From positions 930,001-994,000 of the forward strand of contig NZ_CP018786.1 of the NCBI RefSeq assembly GCF_002025665.1: a DNA stretch of 64,000 bases, in the 5' to 3' direction. The stretch's first letter is position 1. Each line of letters begins with the position of its first letter. Made by a program: the position numbers and the translations under genes. The notes beneath the pieces are model-generated. The model was not told the origin of the DNA and made no database searches. It was given only the letters and a program-made list of their open reading frames with translations. This DNA is from Chryseobacterium indologenes (lineage in GTDB: Bacteria; Bacteroidota; Bacteroidia; Flavobacteriales; Weeksellaceae). Positions 18,407-27,200 of the stretch are shown piece by piece.

Positions 18407-19198
18407 TTAGGTTGTTTCAATTTTTCTGTTGAGCATTCCCGCATCGGGATTATAGTTGTCCCAGATCTTCCAGGTATTATTTATTTTTTTGATAAAGTAA
18501 ATTTGGGTACTCAGTTGATTGACAAAATGTTCTTCTCCGGTTTCACCTACTTTGAACAGAAGATTCCAGAATTCCTGAGATTCCAGGATTTTTTTCTCAG
18601 GATCATCAGTGACCACCTGAATGTCAAAAACTTCATAATTGGATCTGTTGTTCTTAGTCACCAGCTGGAAGTCTTTATCACACAATTCTTTGCTGAACAG
18701 CGAAACTCTTTCCAGGAATGGAGAATCATCAAAAACCAGGTCTTTAAAAAGCTTGGTATTATGATTGGGAAACTGTTTACAAAACTCAAAAGCGGTTGCA
18801 CAGTATTCATAAACCATCTGCGTAAGATAAGACTGGTCATCCGTTTCCTCTTCTTCCTGTTTCTTATATCTGATGGTAAGGATGTAATCATTAAGGTCTT
18901 TATATCCTAAGAAAATGCAGATTTTATCAAGTGTTTTAAGGAATCTAAGGTCACTATGGGTTTTATCCTGATAATCATTTTCAAAAAAACGCTGAAGAGT
19001 AACGTGAGAAATGGTATTTCCGATTTCAAATTTTTTTCCTCCTTTCAGTTCTTCAGCTTCGGAGAGTTCGTCTTTGATAATTTCAGAAAGAATAATATAA
19101 TGGCTTCTCTTCCACTCATTCACATTCCCCAAAACAGAATTCCTTACCTTGGAATGTTTTACCACTTCGTCTCGTATCGAATTATATATAGTTTTCAA
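18407..19198 (-). CDS. Uncharacterised protein with a possible N-terminal HTH-like region
   Basis: A 263-residue soluble protein of a type common in flavobacteria. Residues 60-110 contain GNTISHVTLQRFFENDY followed by FLKTLDKICIFLGYKDLNDYI. This pattern resembles a helical DNA-binding-like module found upstream of signalling domains in Bacteroidota. The C-terminal half (about 125-263) resembles a small alpha+beta sensor fold with WKIWDNYN near the end. It is upstream of hpd on the same strand but separated by a stem-loop and a 237-base gap. A regulatory role is a guess. Confidence 0.6.
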   Translation of the reverse strand: MKTIYNSIRDEVVKHSKVRNSVLGNVNEWKRSHYIILSEIIKDELSEAEELKGGKKFEIGNTISHVTLQRFFENDYQDKTHSDLRFLKTLDKICIFLGYKDLNDYILTIRYKKQEEEETDDQSYLTQMVYEYCATAFEFCKQFPNHNTKLFKDLVFDDSPFLERVSLFSKELCDKDFQLVTKNNRSNYEVFDIQVVTDDPEKKILESQEFWNLLFKVGETGEEHFVNQLSTQIYFIKKINNTWKIWDNYNPDAGMLNRKIETT

Positions 19199-19338
19199 TT
19201 TCCTTGTTTTTGAAAGAGTTTTATCAAATATACTGCCAAAATTTTAATATTTTTTTATCATTTTATGATGAAGAGTTCAAAATTTGTTTTAATATTTCAA
19301 TTTAAAAATGCAGTTGTAAGGACTTTATAGTTTGATAA

Positions 19339-20613
19339 TCAGTGTTTAAATCTTTCAAAAGCTGCTCTTTCCAGCATTTCTCTGTCATCAGGATGGGCAA
19401 TACTGATAAGTTCCTGTGCTCTCTGGCGAAGGTTTTTCCCATAGAGATAAGCCGTTCCATACTCAGTTACTACATAGTGAATATGCCCTCTTGTGGTTAC
19501 TACACCAGCTCCCTGTTTAAGAAAAGGAACAATTCTGGAAATTCCTTTTTTGGTTCTTGCGGTGATAGCTATGATAGGTTTTCCATCATCACTTAAAGCT
19601 GCCCCACGCATAAAATCCATTTGCCCTCCGATTCCGCTGTACTGCATCGTTCCGATAGAATCGGCACATACCTGTCCTGTAAGGTCTATTTCAATGGCAG
19701 AGTTAATGGCTACCATTTTTTTGTTTCTCATGATGTTGATCGGGAAATTCACTTCACTTACATCTCTGAAGGCAAAAACCGTATTGTCATCTACATAATC
19801 ATACAACTTTCGAGTCCCGAAACAGAAACTTGTGATGGTTTTATTGTCATTGTAGCCTTTATATTTATTATTGATTACATCATCCTGAATAAGGTCAATA
19901 ACACCGTCGCTCAGCATCTCTGTGTGAATTCCAAGATCTTTATGATTGGTAAGGCATTTTAACACGGCATCAGGAATTGTTCCGATGCCCATCTGCAGCG
20001 TTGATCTGTCTTCAATAAGCTCAGCAACATTTTTTCCTACGAGCATTTCTTCAGGGCCTACTTTAGAACCATAGTCTACGGTAGGAAGTTCCTCTTCATG
20101 CCAAACCAGTTTATGAATTCTGCTGATGTGGATCATCCCGTCTCCATGAGTTCTTGGCATTCTTGGATTGACAATAGCAACGATGATTTTTGCTGTATCT
20201 ACAGCGGCTCTTGCGATATCTACAGAAGTTCCCAAAGTACAAAACCCGTGTTTGTCGGGTGGAGAAACCGTAACAATAGCTACATCAAGAGGCAGGATAT
20301 TTTTTCTGAATAAAATAGGAATTTCACTTAAGAAAACGGGAACAAAGTCTCCGCGGTCAGAATTCACAGCATCACGTACAGGAGTGGAAACAAATAAAGA
20401 ATTGATAAAAAAACTGTCCTTGTATTCCGGTTTTGCAATTTCCACATTTCCCTGTTGGGTAATGGAAACCATTTCCACATTTTGCAAACGATTAGACTGT
20501 CTTGCCAGTTCATCAATAAGGTAATTGGGAGTACAGGCACTACCATGAAAAAAGACACGGTTACCACTTTTTATCGTATATATTGCTTCTTCTGCGCTGA
20601 TGTAATTATTCAT
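19339..20613 (-). CDS. Acetyl-CoA hydrolase/transferase family protein (4-hydroxybutyrate CoA-transferase-like)
   Basis: A 424-residue family I CoA-transferase. The expected catalytic glutamate lies in GIHTEMLSDGV, and the CoA-binding glycine-rich GIGGQMDFMRGA is present. The ATG at 20613 (MNNYISAEEA) is preferred over 20679 because a TATCTTTG -7 box lies at 20684-20677 (minus), which would put the longer start upstream of transcription. Such enzymes move CoA between acetyl-CoA and small acids. Next to the tyrosine genes it could activate acetoacetate or another product, which is inference. Confidence 0.88.
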   Translation of the reverse strand: MNNYISAEEAIYTIKSGNRVFFHGSACTPNYLIDELARQSNRLQNVEMVSITQQGNVEIAKPEYKDSFFINSLFVSTPVRDAVNSDRGDFVPVFLSEIPILFRKNILPLDVAIVTVSPPDKHGFCTLGTSVDIARAAVDTAKIIVAIVNPRMPRTHGDGMIHISRIHKLVWHEEELPTVDYGSKVGPEEMLVGKNVAELIEDRSTLQMGIGTIPDAVLKCLTNHKDLGIHTEMLSDGVIDLIQDDVINNKYKGYNDNKTITSFCFGTRKLYDYVDDNTVFAFRDVSEVNFPINIMRNKKMVAINSAIEIDLTGQVCADSIGTMQYSGIGGQMDFMRGAALSDDGKPIIAITARTKKGISRIVPFLKQGAGVVTTRGHIHYVVTEYGTAYLYGKNLRQRAQELISIAHPDDREMLERAAFERFKH

Positions 20614-20676
20614 ATTTTGTCTTTTTAAAAAGGTGTTAAGAGTATGAGTAGAGCTTATAAAATACCTCTCTTCTTT

Positions 20677-20684
20677 CAAAGATA
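20677..20684 (-). promoter_or_regulatory. -7 promoter box for the CoA-transferase at 19339-20613
   Basis: TATCTTTG on the minus strand. A TTTG at 20711-20708 gives a rather long 23-base spacer, so only the -7 element is well supported. Confidence 0.5.
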
Positions 20685-20772
20685 ATCTTTATAATTTTAT
20701 ATTCATACAAATATTTTGAGGATATTGAACAGACTTTTATCATATGAATAAGCCAGTTGTGATTTAAAAGAT

Positions 20773-20804
20773 AAAGGACTAAATGCATTGGCATTCAGTC
20801 CTTT
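20773..20804 (-). terminator. Terminator after the succinate CoA-transferase gene
   Basis: AAAGGACTAAATGC (20773-20786) pairs with GCATTCAGTCCTTT (20791-20804) with one wobble, loop ATTG, followed by T-rich DNA on the minus strand. Confidence 0.8.
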
Positions 20805-20832
20805 CGTCTTATTTGTTGTTTTGATAAAAATC

Positions 20833-22344
20833 TTAATTAGCTATTTCTACAGCTGTTTTCTGCTTCATAGTTCCGGTTTCTGCAAATCGTAAATGCCAGC
20901 TGAAAGATTCTTCCAATAAATGAGGGGTATGGCCACCTCTTTCACAGGCCCTGTCGAAGTAAGATTGTAGTTCTTCCTTATAATCCGGGTGAACACAATT
21001 GTCGATGATTTTCTGGGCTCTTTCTCTTGGTGCCAATCCTCTTAAGTCAGCCAATCCAACATCTGTTACCAGAATATCTACATCATGTTCTGTATGGTCA
21101 GTATGAGAAACCATGGGAAGAACATGGGAAATATTGTTGCCTTTTGAAGCTGCCTGAGTCACAAAAATACTTAAATAAGCGTTTCTTGCAAAGTCTCCGG
21201 AACCACCGATTCCGTTCATGATTTTTGTTCCTCCGATATGAGTAGAGTTTACGTTTCCATAGATATCGAATTCAATTGCGGTATTGATGGCTATCACACC
21301 CAATCTTCTGATCAATCCCGGTGTATTGGAAATATTCTGAGGTCTTAAAACAAATTTGTCTTTATATTTCGATAGGTTTCCTAACACTCTTTCGTAGCAT
21401 TCCTGGGAAACGGTAATAGATGATGCTGAAGCAAAGCTTAGCTTACCGGAATCGATCAGATCAAATGTACTGTCCTGTAGCACTTCGGAAAACATGGTCA
21501 AATCATAGAAATTACTGTCTTTGAATCCTGTCAGAACAGCATTGGCTACCTTACCAATACCTGCCTGAAGAGGAAGTAAACGGTCTGTAAGACGTCCTAA
21601 AAGAACTTCATTCTCAAAGAAGGCAAGAAGGTGTTTGGCAATAGCTGTTGTTTTTTCATCCGGTTCTGCAATATCTGCCGGGCTGTCTTTACGGTTGGTA
21701 AATACAATGGCCTCAATTTTTTCAGGATCTACAGGAATACTTTTTCTCCCGATTTTGTTCCATGGCGCAACAATTGGAATAACATTTCTGTAAGGATAAT
21801 CTTCCGCCTGGTAGATATCATGAATTCCGTAGACTTCTTCAGGAACTTCCGTATTGATTTCAATAATAACCTTTTTAGCCAAAGCCGCAAAAGTCACTGA
21901 ATTCCCTACAGATGTTGTGGGAACAATACTTCCGTCTCTTTCAATATAAGCAGCTTCGATAATGGCTACATCAATGCTCTGAAGATTTTTGGTGTGAAGA
22001 AGCTCGGCACTTTCACTCAAATGCTGGTCGATGAAGAGAATTTCACCATTGTTGATTTTGTTTCTTAAAATAGGATCTACCTGGAACGGCATTCTTTTCT
22101 TCAGAACGTTGGCTTCTGCCAGTTTTCCATCGGTACCGTGCCCCAGTGAAGCTCCGGTCATCAAAGTGACTTTCAGGTCTTCTGTTTTTCCTCTTTCAGC
22201 CAATGCCGGTAAAATGGCTTTGCTATCACCTGCTTTTGTAAAGCCGCTGGACCCGATGGTCATACCGTCTTTAATGATTTTTACAGCGTTTTCGGCTGTG
22301 GTTACCTTTTGGTGTAAACTTTCTAATCTGATTCTTTCTAACAT
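20833..22344 (-). CDS. Succinate/acetate CoA-transferase (acetyl-CoA hydrolase family)
   Basis: A 503-residue family I CoA-transferase of the Cat1/AarC/ScpC type. The N-terminal GSSGFTKAGDSKAILPAL and MTGASLGHGTDG are typical. The catalytic Glu lies in LTMFSEVLQD and the glycine loop in GGTKIMNGIGGSGDFARNA. It transfers CoA between succinate and acetate or propionate. With the sister enzyme at 19339-20613 it would let the cell recycle CoA esters made from acetoacetate and acetate. Each gene has its own terminator or promoter signals, so they are separate units. Confidence 0.92.
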   Translation of the reverse strand: MLERIRLESLHQKVTTAENAVKIIKDGMTIGSSGFTKAGDSKAILPALAERGKTEDLKVTLMTGASLGHGTDGKLAEANVLKKRMPFQVDPILRNKINNGEILFIDQHLSESAELLHTKNLQSIDVAIIEAAYIERDGSIVPTTSVGNSVTFAALAKKVIIEINTEVPEEVYGIHDIYQAEDYPYRNVIPIVAPWNKIGRKSIPVDPEKIEAIVFTNRKDSPADIAEPDEKTTAIAKHLLAFFENEVLLGRLTDRLLPLQAGIGKVANAVLTGFKDSNFYDLTMFSEVLQDSTFDLIDSGKLSFASASSITVSQECYERVLGNLSKYKDKFVLRPQNISNTPGLIRRLGVIAINTAIEFDIYGNVNSTHIGGTKIMNGIGGSGDFARNAYLSIFVTQAASKGNNISHVLPMVSHTDHTEHDVDILVTDVGLADLRGLAPRERAQKIIDNCVHPDYKEELQSYFDRACERGGHTPHLLEESFSWHLRFAETGTMKQKTAVEIAN

Positions 22345-22427
22345 GTAATATTGATTTTGTTTTAAACCACCATTACTTAGGATGCGATATGAAAAATAAT
22401 GATGGTAAATATGTTAACCATACCTCA

Positions 22428-22435
22428 CAAATTTA
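22428..22435 (-). promoter_or_regulatory. -7 promoter box of the succinate CoA-transferase gene
   Basis: TAAATTTG on the minus strand, 84 bases upstream of the start codon. No good -33 element; that position lies in the neighbouring terminator. Confidence 0.45.
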
Positions 22436-22437
22436 CG

Positions 22438-22475
22438 AAAAAAGACGCTTTAAATAAAGGATTTAAAGCGTCTTT
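22438..22475 (-). terminator. Terminator after hmgA
   Basis: A perfect 15-base stem (22441-22455 with 22461-22475), loop AAAGG, with a T-run on the minus strand. Confidence 0.88.
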
Positions 22476-22515
22476 TGTATGTATTCAGTAATACTTTTTG
22501 ATAATTTTTACTGTT

Positions 22516-23667
22516 TTATTCTAACCATGAAGTTTTATAAGAAGGATCTTCTACTTTTAAAGCTTCTTCTGTAATTTTTAACGGGCGGAAAGGGTCTACC
22601 ATTACCGCATATTCTTCCGTGAATTTTTTACCGATACTTCTTTCCATCGCTCCCGGATGAGGTCCGTGTACAATTCCGCCAGGGTGCAGGGTAAAGTCCA
22701 TTAAATCAATATGGTTACGGCTCATGAAATCACCTTCTGTGTAGAACAATACCTCATCAGAGTCAATATTAGAGTGGTTATAAGGCGCCGGAATAGCCTG
22801 TGGATGATAATCATACATTCTTGCACAGAATGAGCACACTACGAAATTGTGTCCTTCAAAATTCTGGTGAACCGGTGGCGGTTGGTGAATTCTTCCCGTA
22901 ATCGGTTCGAAGTTTTTGATATTGAATTTGTAAGGATAAAAACAGCCGTCCCAACCTACCACATCAAACGGGTGTGTAGCGTAGATGAAGTCGGTAATCT
23001 GGTTTTCTTTTTTTACTTTAATTAAGAATTCTCCTTTTTCATCGATAGGTTCCTTATAAGTAGGAGCAATCATATCTCTTTCGCAGAATGGAGAATGTTC
23101 CAAAAGCTGTCCGAATTCGTTTCTGTATCTTTTTGGAGTATAAATAGGAGAGTGGCTTTCCAACACAAAAAATACTGTATCATCAGACTTCAGTTCCACC
23201 TGATAAATCGTTCCTCTCGGAATAATCAGATAATCTCCGGTTACGAATTCAAGATCACCTACAAATGTTTTCAAAATTCCGGTTCCGTTATGAACATACA
23301 AAAGCTCATCACATTCTGCATTTTTGTAGAAATAATCCATCGATTTTCTTGGCTTTGCCAATCCCATTTTCAGGTCGTTATTCATCAAAAGGATTTTTCG
23401 GCTGTCCATGAAATCGTCTTCAGGAGTGACATTCATTCCCTTAAACATTCTCGGAGCCACATTTTTTTCCACAGCTATTTTTGGAGTGACATCTTTCGGC
23501 TCACCGATAGATTTAATCTGTGTAGGGCGGTGGATATGATATAACAAAGAAGAAATACCATGGAAGCCTTCTGTACCGAAAAGCTGCTCATAGTAAAATT
23601 TATCTTCCGGAGACTTAAAGATCGTATGCCTTTTTGGTGGGATATTTCCCAGTTGATGATATCTCAT
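22516..23667 (-). CDS. hmgA: Homogentisate 1,2-dioxygenase
   Basis: A 383-residue cupin-fold Fe(II) ring-cleaving enzyme that turns homogentisate into maleylacetoacetate. Distinctive segments are MRYHQLGNIPPKRH at the start, HNGTGILKT and PRGTIYQVE in the N-terminal cupin, GWDGCFYPYKFNI, the His-rich RIHQPPPVHQ region, and LHPGGIVHGPHPGAMERS near the C-terminus. Shorter than the human enzyme (445) but typical for Bacteroidota. With hpd and fahA it covers the ring steps of tyrosine breakdown. A maleylacetoacetate isomerase is not in the window. Confidence 0.95.
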   Translation of the reverse strand: MRYHQLGNIPPKRHTIFKSPEDKFYYEQLFGTEGFHGISSLLYHIHRPTQIKSIGEPKDVTPKIAVEKNVAPRMFKGMNVTPEDDFMDSRKILLMNNDLKMGLAKPRKSMDYFYKNAECDELLYVHNGTGILKTFVGDLEFVTGDYLIIPRGTIYQVELKSDDTVFFVLESHSPIYTPKRYRNEFGQLLEHSPFCERDMIAPTYKEPIDEKGEFLIKVKKENQITDFIYATHPFDVVGWDGCFYPYKFNIKNFEPITGRIHQPPPVHQNFEGHNFVVCSFCARMYDYHPQAIPAPYNHSNIDSDEVLFYTEGDFMSRNHIDLMDFTLHPGGIVHGPHPGAMERSIGKKFTEEYAVMVDPFRPLKITEEALKVEDPSYKTSWLE

Positions 23668-23689
23668 TTTACTTTCATATGTAGTTTCT

Positions 23690-23721
23690 CAAATTTAATC
23701 ATTTTTCATGAATTGGCTCAA
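23690..23721 (-). promoter_or_regulatory. Promoter of hmgA
   Basis: TAAATTTG on the minus strand at 23697-23690, with TTG at 23721-23719 and a spacer of 21 bases, a little longer than ideal. It is back-to-back with the promoter of the TonB-dependent receptor. Confidence 0.5.
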
Positions 23722-23742
23722 CCTATATTTTTTGGATTAAGT

Positions 23743-23780
23743 TTTGTATTTGAAAAATAATTGTTAGATTTGTCTAACAA
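23743..23780 (+). promoter_or_regulatory. Promoter with an overlapping palindromic operator
   Basis: TTTG at 23743-23746, an 18-base spacer and TAGATTTG at 23765-23772. The -7 box lies inside a perfect 8+4+8 palindrome, TTGTTAGA-TTTG-TCTAACAA (23761-23780). A repressor bound there would block the promoter. The half-site TTAGA/TCTAA loosely resembles DtxR/MntR-type metal-repressor boxes. Metal control is inference. Confidence 0.7.
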
Positions 23781-23790
23781 TTTTAATTTC

Positions 23791-25860
23791 ATGAAGCGAA
23801 TATTATTTTCTATTACTTTTTTATCAACCTATTGTTTTGCGCAGGAGACCGATAGTTTGAGTTTACAACAGACTAAAAATCTGGATTCTGCGAGAGTTAC
23901 GAAGAGGGAAATCAAGACAAGTAACATTGAGGATGTAGTGGTTACCGGTACCATAAAACCGATGAGCAGGTCGAAAAGTCCTGTTGCAGTAGAGATCTAC
24001 AGTCAGAAATTTTTTCAGAAAAATCCTACTCCCAGTATTTTTGAAGCCATTGCGATGGTAAATGGAGTAAAACCTCAGCTGAACTGTTCCGTATGTAATA
24101 CTGGAGATATTCATATTAATGGACTGGAAGGACCATATACGATGATTTTGATTGACGGAATGCCCATTGTAAGTTCACTTTCTACTGTCTATGGACTGAG
24201 TGGAATTCCGAATAGTCTTGTAGATAGAATAGAGGTTGTAAAAGGGCCAGCTTCTTCAATCTATGGTTCTGAAGCAATGGGAGGCGTAATTAATATTATT
24301 ACCAAAAATGCACTGACTGCTCCTAAATTAAGTGTTGATCTGATGACATCGAGCTGGTTTGAAAATAATCTGGATCTTTCCACCAAATTCAACGTTGGGA
24401 AGAATGCTGCTTCATTATTAAGTTTAAATTATTTCAGTTTTCAGGAAAGAATAGATCAGAATAAAGATAATTTCACGGATACCACTTTACAAAGCAGAAT
24501 TTCCGTATTTAACAAGTGGAATTTTAAGAGAAAAGAAAACAGACAGGCAAGTTTTGCTTTGAGGTATCTGTATGAAGACCGTTTTGGGGGAGAAATGCAG
24601 TGGAATAAATCTTTTCGTGGAAGCGATGAAGTATACGGAGAAAGTATTTATACCAACAGAGCAGAGGTTTTCGGATTGTACGAATGGCCGATGAAAGAGC
24701 ATATCGTGACTCAGTTTTCTTATAATTATCACGACCAGAATTCGTTTTATGGATCCAATCCGTTCAATGCGACACAAAAAGTGGCTTTCGTGCAAACGTA
24801 TTGGGACAGAAGTTTTGGGAAACATGATATCACGGCCGGACTTACTTTCAAAAGAACTTTTTACGATGATAACACTCCAGGAACATTAGCTTCAGACGGT
24901 ATCACGAATGCACCGATGAAATCTCCTATCTGGGGAGCCTTTATTCAGGACCAGTGGGAAATCAACGATAAAAATACGTTGTTGCTTGGCTACCGATATG
25001 ATTATGATAAAGTACATCATTCCGTCCATTCACCGAGGTTTGCATGGAAATTTAATCCTAATCCGTATCATACTTTACGTTTTAATTTTGGAACAGGTTT
25101 CAGAGTAGTTAATTTATTTACGGAAGATCACGCAGCTTTGACAGGTTCAAGAGAAGTTGTGGTAAAATCTGACCTGAAACCGGAAAGATCTATCAACGGG
25201 AACCTGAATTATATCTGGAAAATCCCTGTCGGTAACCGGATGGTGAATCTTGATGCGTCTGCATTTTATACTTACTTCAGTAATAAAATTGTAGGAGATT
25301 TTGATTCCGATCCTAATAAAATTATTTATGACAATCTTCACGGATACGGAATTTCAAGAGGTGCTTCCCTGAATGTGGATTTCAGTTTTCAGTTTCCTTT
25401 AAGTGTTAATCTGGGAGTTACTTATCTGGATGTCTATCAGAAATTTGATAACGAAAATCAAAAAACACAACAGCTGCATGCACCCAAATGGAGTGGAACT
25501 TATAACCTGACTTATAAATTCGCGAATAACCTGACCATCGATTTTACAGGACAGTTCTACGGACCAATGAGGCTTCCTGTTCTTGTGAACGATTTCCGCC
25601 CTGAATATTCACCATTTTATTCTTTGGCCAATATTCAGGTGTCCAAGAGTTTCAAATCCGGATTTGAAGTGTATTGCGGGATGAAAAACTTATTCAATTT
25701 CAGACCTAAAGATCCTTTGATGAGACCATTTGACCCGTTTGATAAGCATGTTGATGATCCTATCAATAATCCTAATCATTATACTTTTGATACAGCGTAC
25801 GGCTATGCACCGATGCAGGGGATCAGAGGTTTCCTGGGAGTAAAATATACTTTAAAATGA
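23791..25860 (+). CDS. TonB-dependent receptor with a CxxC in the plug domain
   Basis: A 689-residue outer-membrane receptor. The ATG at 23791 gives a signal peptide (MKRILFSITFLSTYCFAQ); the longer reading starts with a TTG inside the operator. A TonB-box-like IEDVVVTG (46-53) precedes the plug, which contains NCSVCNTGDI with Cys99 and Cys102, and GPASSIYGSEAMGGVINII. The C-terminus is barrel. The closest architecture is the siderophore/heme/cobalamin or copper-type receptors. The CxxC and the coupled thioredoxin-fold gene (4-base overlap) suggest thiol chemistry or metal handling. Substrate unknown. Confidence 0.9.
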   Translation: MKRILFSITFLSTYCFAQETDSLSLQQTKNLDSARVTKREIKTSNIEDVVVTGTIKPMSRSKSPVAVEIYSQKFFQKNPTPSIFEAIAMVNGVKPQLNCSVCNTGDIHINGLEGPYTMILIDGMPIVSSLSTVYGLSGIPNSLVDRIEVVKGPASSIYGSEAMGGVINIITKNALTAPKLSVDLMTSSWFENNLDLSTKFNVGKNAASLLSLNYFSFQERIDQNKDNFTDTTLQSRISVFNKWNFKRKENRQASFALRYLYEDRFGGEMQWNKSFRGSDEVYGESIYTNRAEVFGLYEWPMKEHIVTQFSYNYHDQNSFYGSNPFNATQKVAFVQTYWDRSFGKHDITAGLTFKRTFYDDNTPGTLASDGITNAPMKSPIWGAFIQDQWEINDKNTLLLGYRYDYDKVHHSVHSPRFAWKFNPNPYHTLRFNFGTGFRVVNLFTEDHAALTGSREVVVKSDLKPERSINGNLNYIWKIPVGNRMVNLDASAFYTYFSNKIVGDFDSDPNKIIYDNLHGYGISRGASLNVDFSFQFPLSVNLGVTYLDVYQKFDNENQKTQQLHAPKWSGTYNLTYKFANNLTIDFTGQFYGPMRLPVLVNDFRPEYSPFYSLANIQVSKSFKSGFEVYCGMKNLFNFRPKDPLMRPFDPFDKHVDDPINNPNHYTFDTAYGYAPMQGIRGFLGVKYTLK

Positions 25861-26318
25861 AAAAAATAGCTTTATTTTTAATGTTAGTGCCCTGTTTTTA
25901 TCTGTCTCAGATGAAGACAGGCACTTTTTCTGATCTTGAAGTTCAGCAGAAAGAAAATCCTAAGCCGGTTGTTATTCACCTTTATACGGACTGGTGTGCA
26001 GTCTGTAAGATTGAGTCTTTCCGTATGAGTAAAGATAAAGAGTTGGTTGGTATGATCAATGATCATTTTTATTTTGTCAATTTCGAGGCAGAAAAGACGA
26101 AGGAAAAAATCCATTTCCAGAATCAGGAGTTTGAATATCTGCAGAATGGAAATTCCGGAATTCATGAATTGGCGTTGGCTTTGTCTAAGAATAAAAATCA
26201 GCCTGTTTATCCTTTGTGGGTATTTCTGGATAAGCATCAGAATCTGGTGTATTATCAGGAAGGGCAGATGACACCTGAGAAAATGAAGCAGAAACTGTTG
26301 GAGATTTCTGCTTTGTAA
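25857..26318 (+). CDS. Exported thioredoxin-fold protein
   Basis: A 153-residue protein with a signal peptide (about 1-18) and a thioredoxin fold carrying the active-site motif WCAVC (Cys47, Cys50) and a later NQPVYPLWVFLD segment with the expected cis-proline region. Periplasmic proteins of this type reduce or isomerise disulfides. Its ATG overlaps the stop of the TonB-dependent receptor gene (ATGA), so it is translationally coupled. It may act on the receptor's own CxxC, which is an inference from the shared operon. Confidence 0.88.
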   Translation: MKKIALFLMLVPCFYLSQMKTGTFSDLEVQQKENPKPVVIHLYTDWCAVCKIESFRMSKDKELVGMINDHFYFVNFEAEKTKEKIHFQNQEFEYLQNGNSGIHELALALSKNKNQPVYPLWVFLDKHQNLVYYQEGQMTPEKMKQKLLEISAL

Positions 26319-26341
26319 TTGAATGTTGTTTATATATTATT

Positions 26342-26654
26342 TCCCACAGATTACATGAATTACACAGATGCTTGTGGAAAATCTGAGTGCGTTTTTTTAT
26401 GTTTCTGAGTTTTGTTGGAAAAACGCAAAGGCGCAATTTTTTTCTTTCTTCTGTTTTAAGTCGCAAGGATTTTATCTGTGATAAAATTGTATATTCCTAA
26501 TACTTTATAAATAATTCCTTGCTGAAAATCTTTGATTTTCTACGCTTTAAAAAACAACACATTATTTATTTTTATTGCGCCTTTACGTTTTTCTAACCTT
26601 GCAAAATCTTATTTTTATTTCCCACAGATTGCACAGATTTACACAGATTTTTTA
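26342..26654. repeat. Gap 26319-26702: repeat cluster (family 3 twice, flanking family 2 copy C)
   Basis: No gene is supported here. Two copies of a CCCACAGATT...ACACAGAT element lie at 26342-26369 and 26622-26654. Between them, 26422-26587 is family 2 copy C. Its outer arms are ACGCAAAGGCGCAA and TTGCGCCTTTACG, and its two inner perfect hairpins are ATTTTATC-TGT-GATAAAAT and GAAAATC-TTT-GATTTTC. A second family 2 copy is at 28675-28842. Confidence 0.75.
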
Positions 26655-26702
26655 GTTTGTTGAATTTTTAAAATTTGTGAGAACTATCCCAATCTTTAAA
26701 TT

Positions 26703-27197
26703 TTAAATAATTAAATCTTTTAATTCTCCCCCCTCAGCATCAATCAAAACAGCCAGCTGAATACAAGGTTCATCAGTACGGTTGCTCCACGCATGATTCG
26801 TTCCTCTTTGAATGACGATATCTCCCGGTTTCAGAAGAGTTTCGCCTTCTTCCATGATGAGGAAAAGCTCACCGGAAAGAATAATGATATAATCCAGTGT
26901 TGGTGTCTGATGCATCATCGGGTGAGGTTCATTCTTTTTCCATTCTACACCTAAACCTTTATCCGGAGGGACAACAACATATCGAAAATAAGTTCCATTT
27001 TTAGGAGTTTGTGGAAATCCGGTATTGGGAATTCTGGTTTCAAAATCCAGACTGGCCGGCGTGGTCTGAGTATTCCAAACATCGGAAATGATAAGTCCCG
27101 GAAAGTGTTCTACAGCATTTTCTATCTGCTTGTCTTCTATAATGACAGATTTTCCGTCTTTCGTTCCTGTTACGATTCGTCTTGGTATTTTGTTCAT
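26703..27197 (-). CDS. Cupin domain protein
   Basis: A 164-residue protein with a conserved beta-barrel cupin in its C-terminal half: metal-type motif 1 around EPHPMMHQTPTLDYIIILSGE and motif 2 around KPGDIVIQRGTNHAWSN. Cupins of this size are often small-molecule-binding or dioxygenase-like; no substrate can be assigned. It starts four bases after the upstream oxidoreductase gene ends and so shares its transcript, under likely control of the divergent HxlR regulator. Confidence 0.85.
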   Translation of the reverse strand: MNKIPRRIVTGTKDGKSVIIEDKQIENAVEHFPGLIISDVWNTQTTPASLDFETRIPNTGFPQTPKNGTYFRYVVVPPDKGLGVEWKKNEPHPMMHQTPTLDYIIILSGELFLIMEEGETLLKPGDIVIQRGTNHAWSNRTDEPCIQLAVLIDAEGGELKDLII

Positions 27198-27200
27198 AGA

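Noticed and set aside
18371..18910. 179-residue plus-strand frame opposite the regulator-like gene
   Set aside because: Starts inside the stem-loop after that gene and runs antisense to it; it is the mirror of a real coding region.
26342..26654. Possible attachment site because of directly repeated CCCACAGATT
   Set aside because: No integrase, tRNA or cargo between the copies; the element also appears near 43580.
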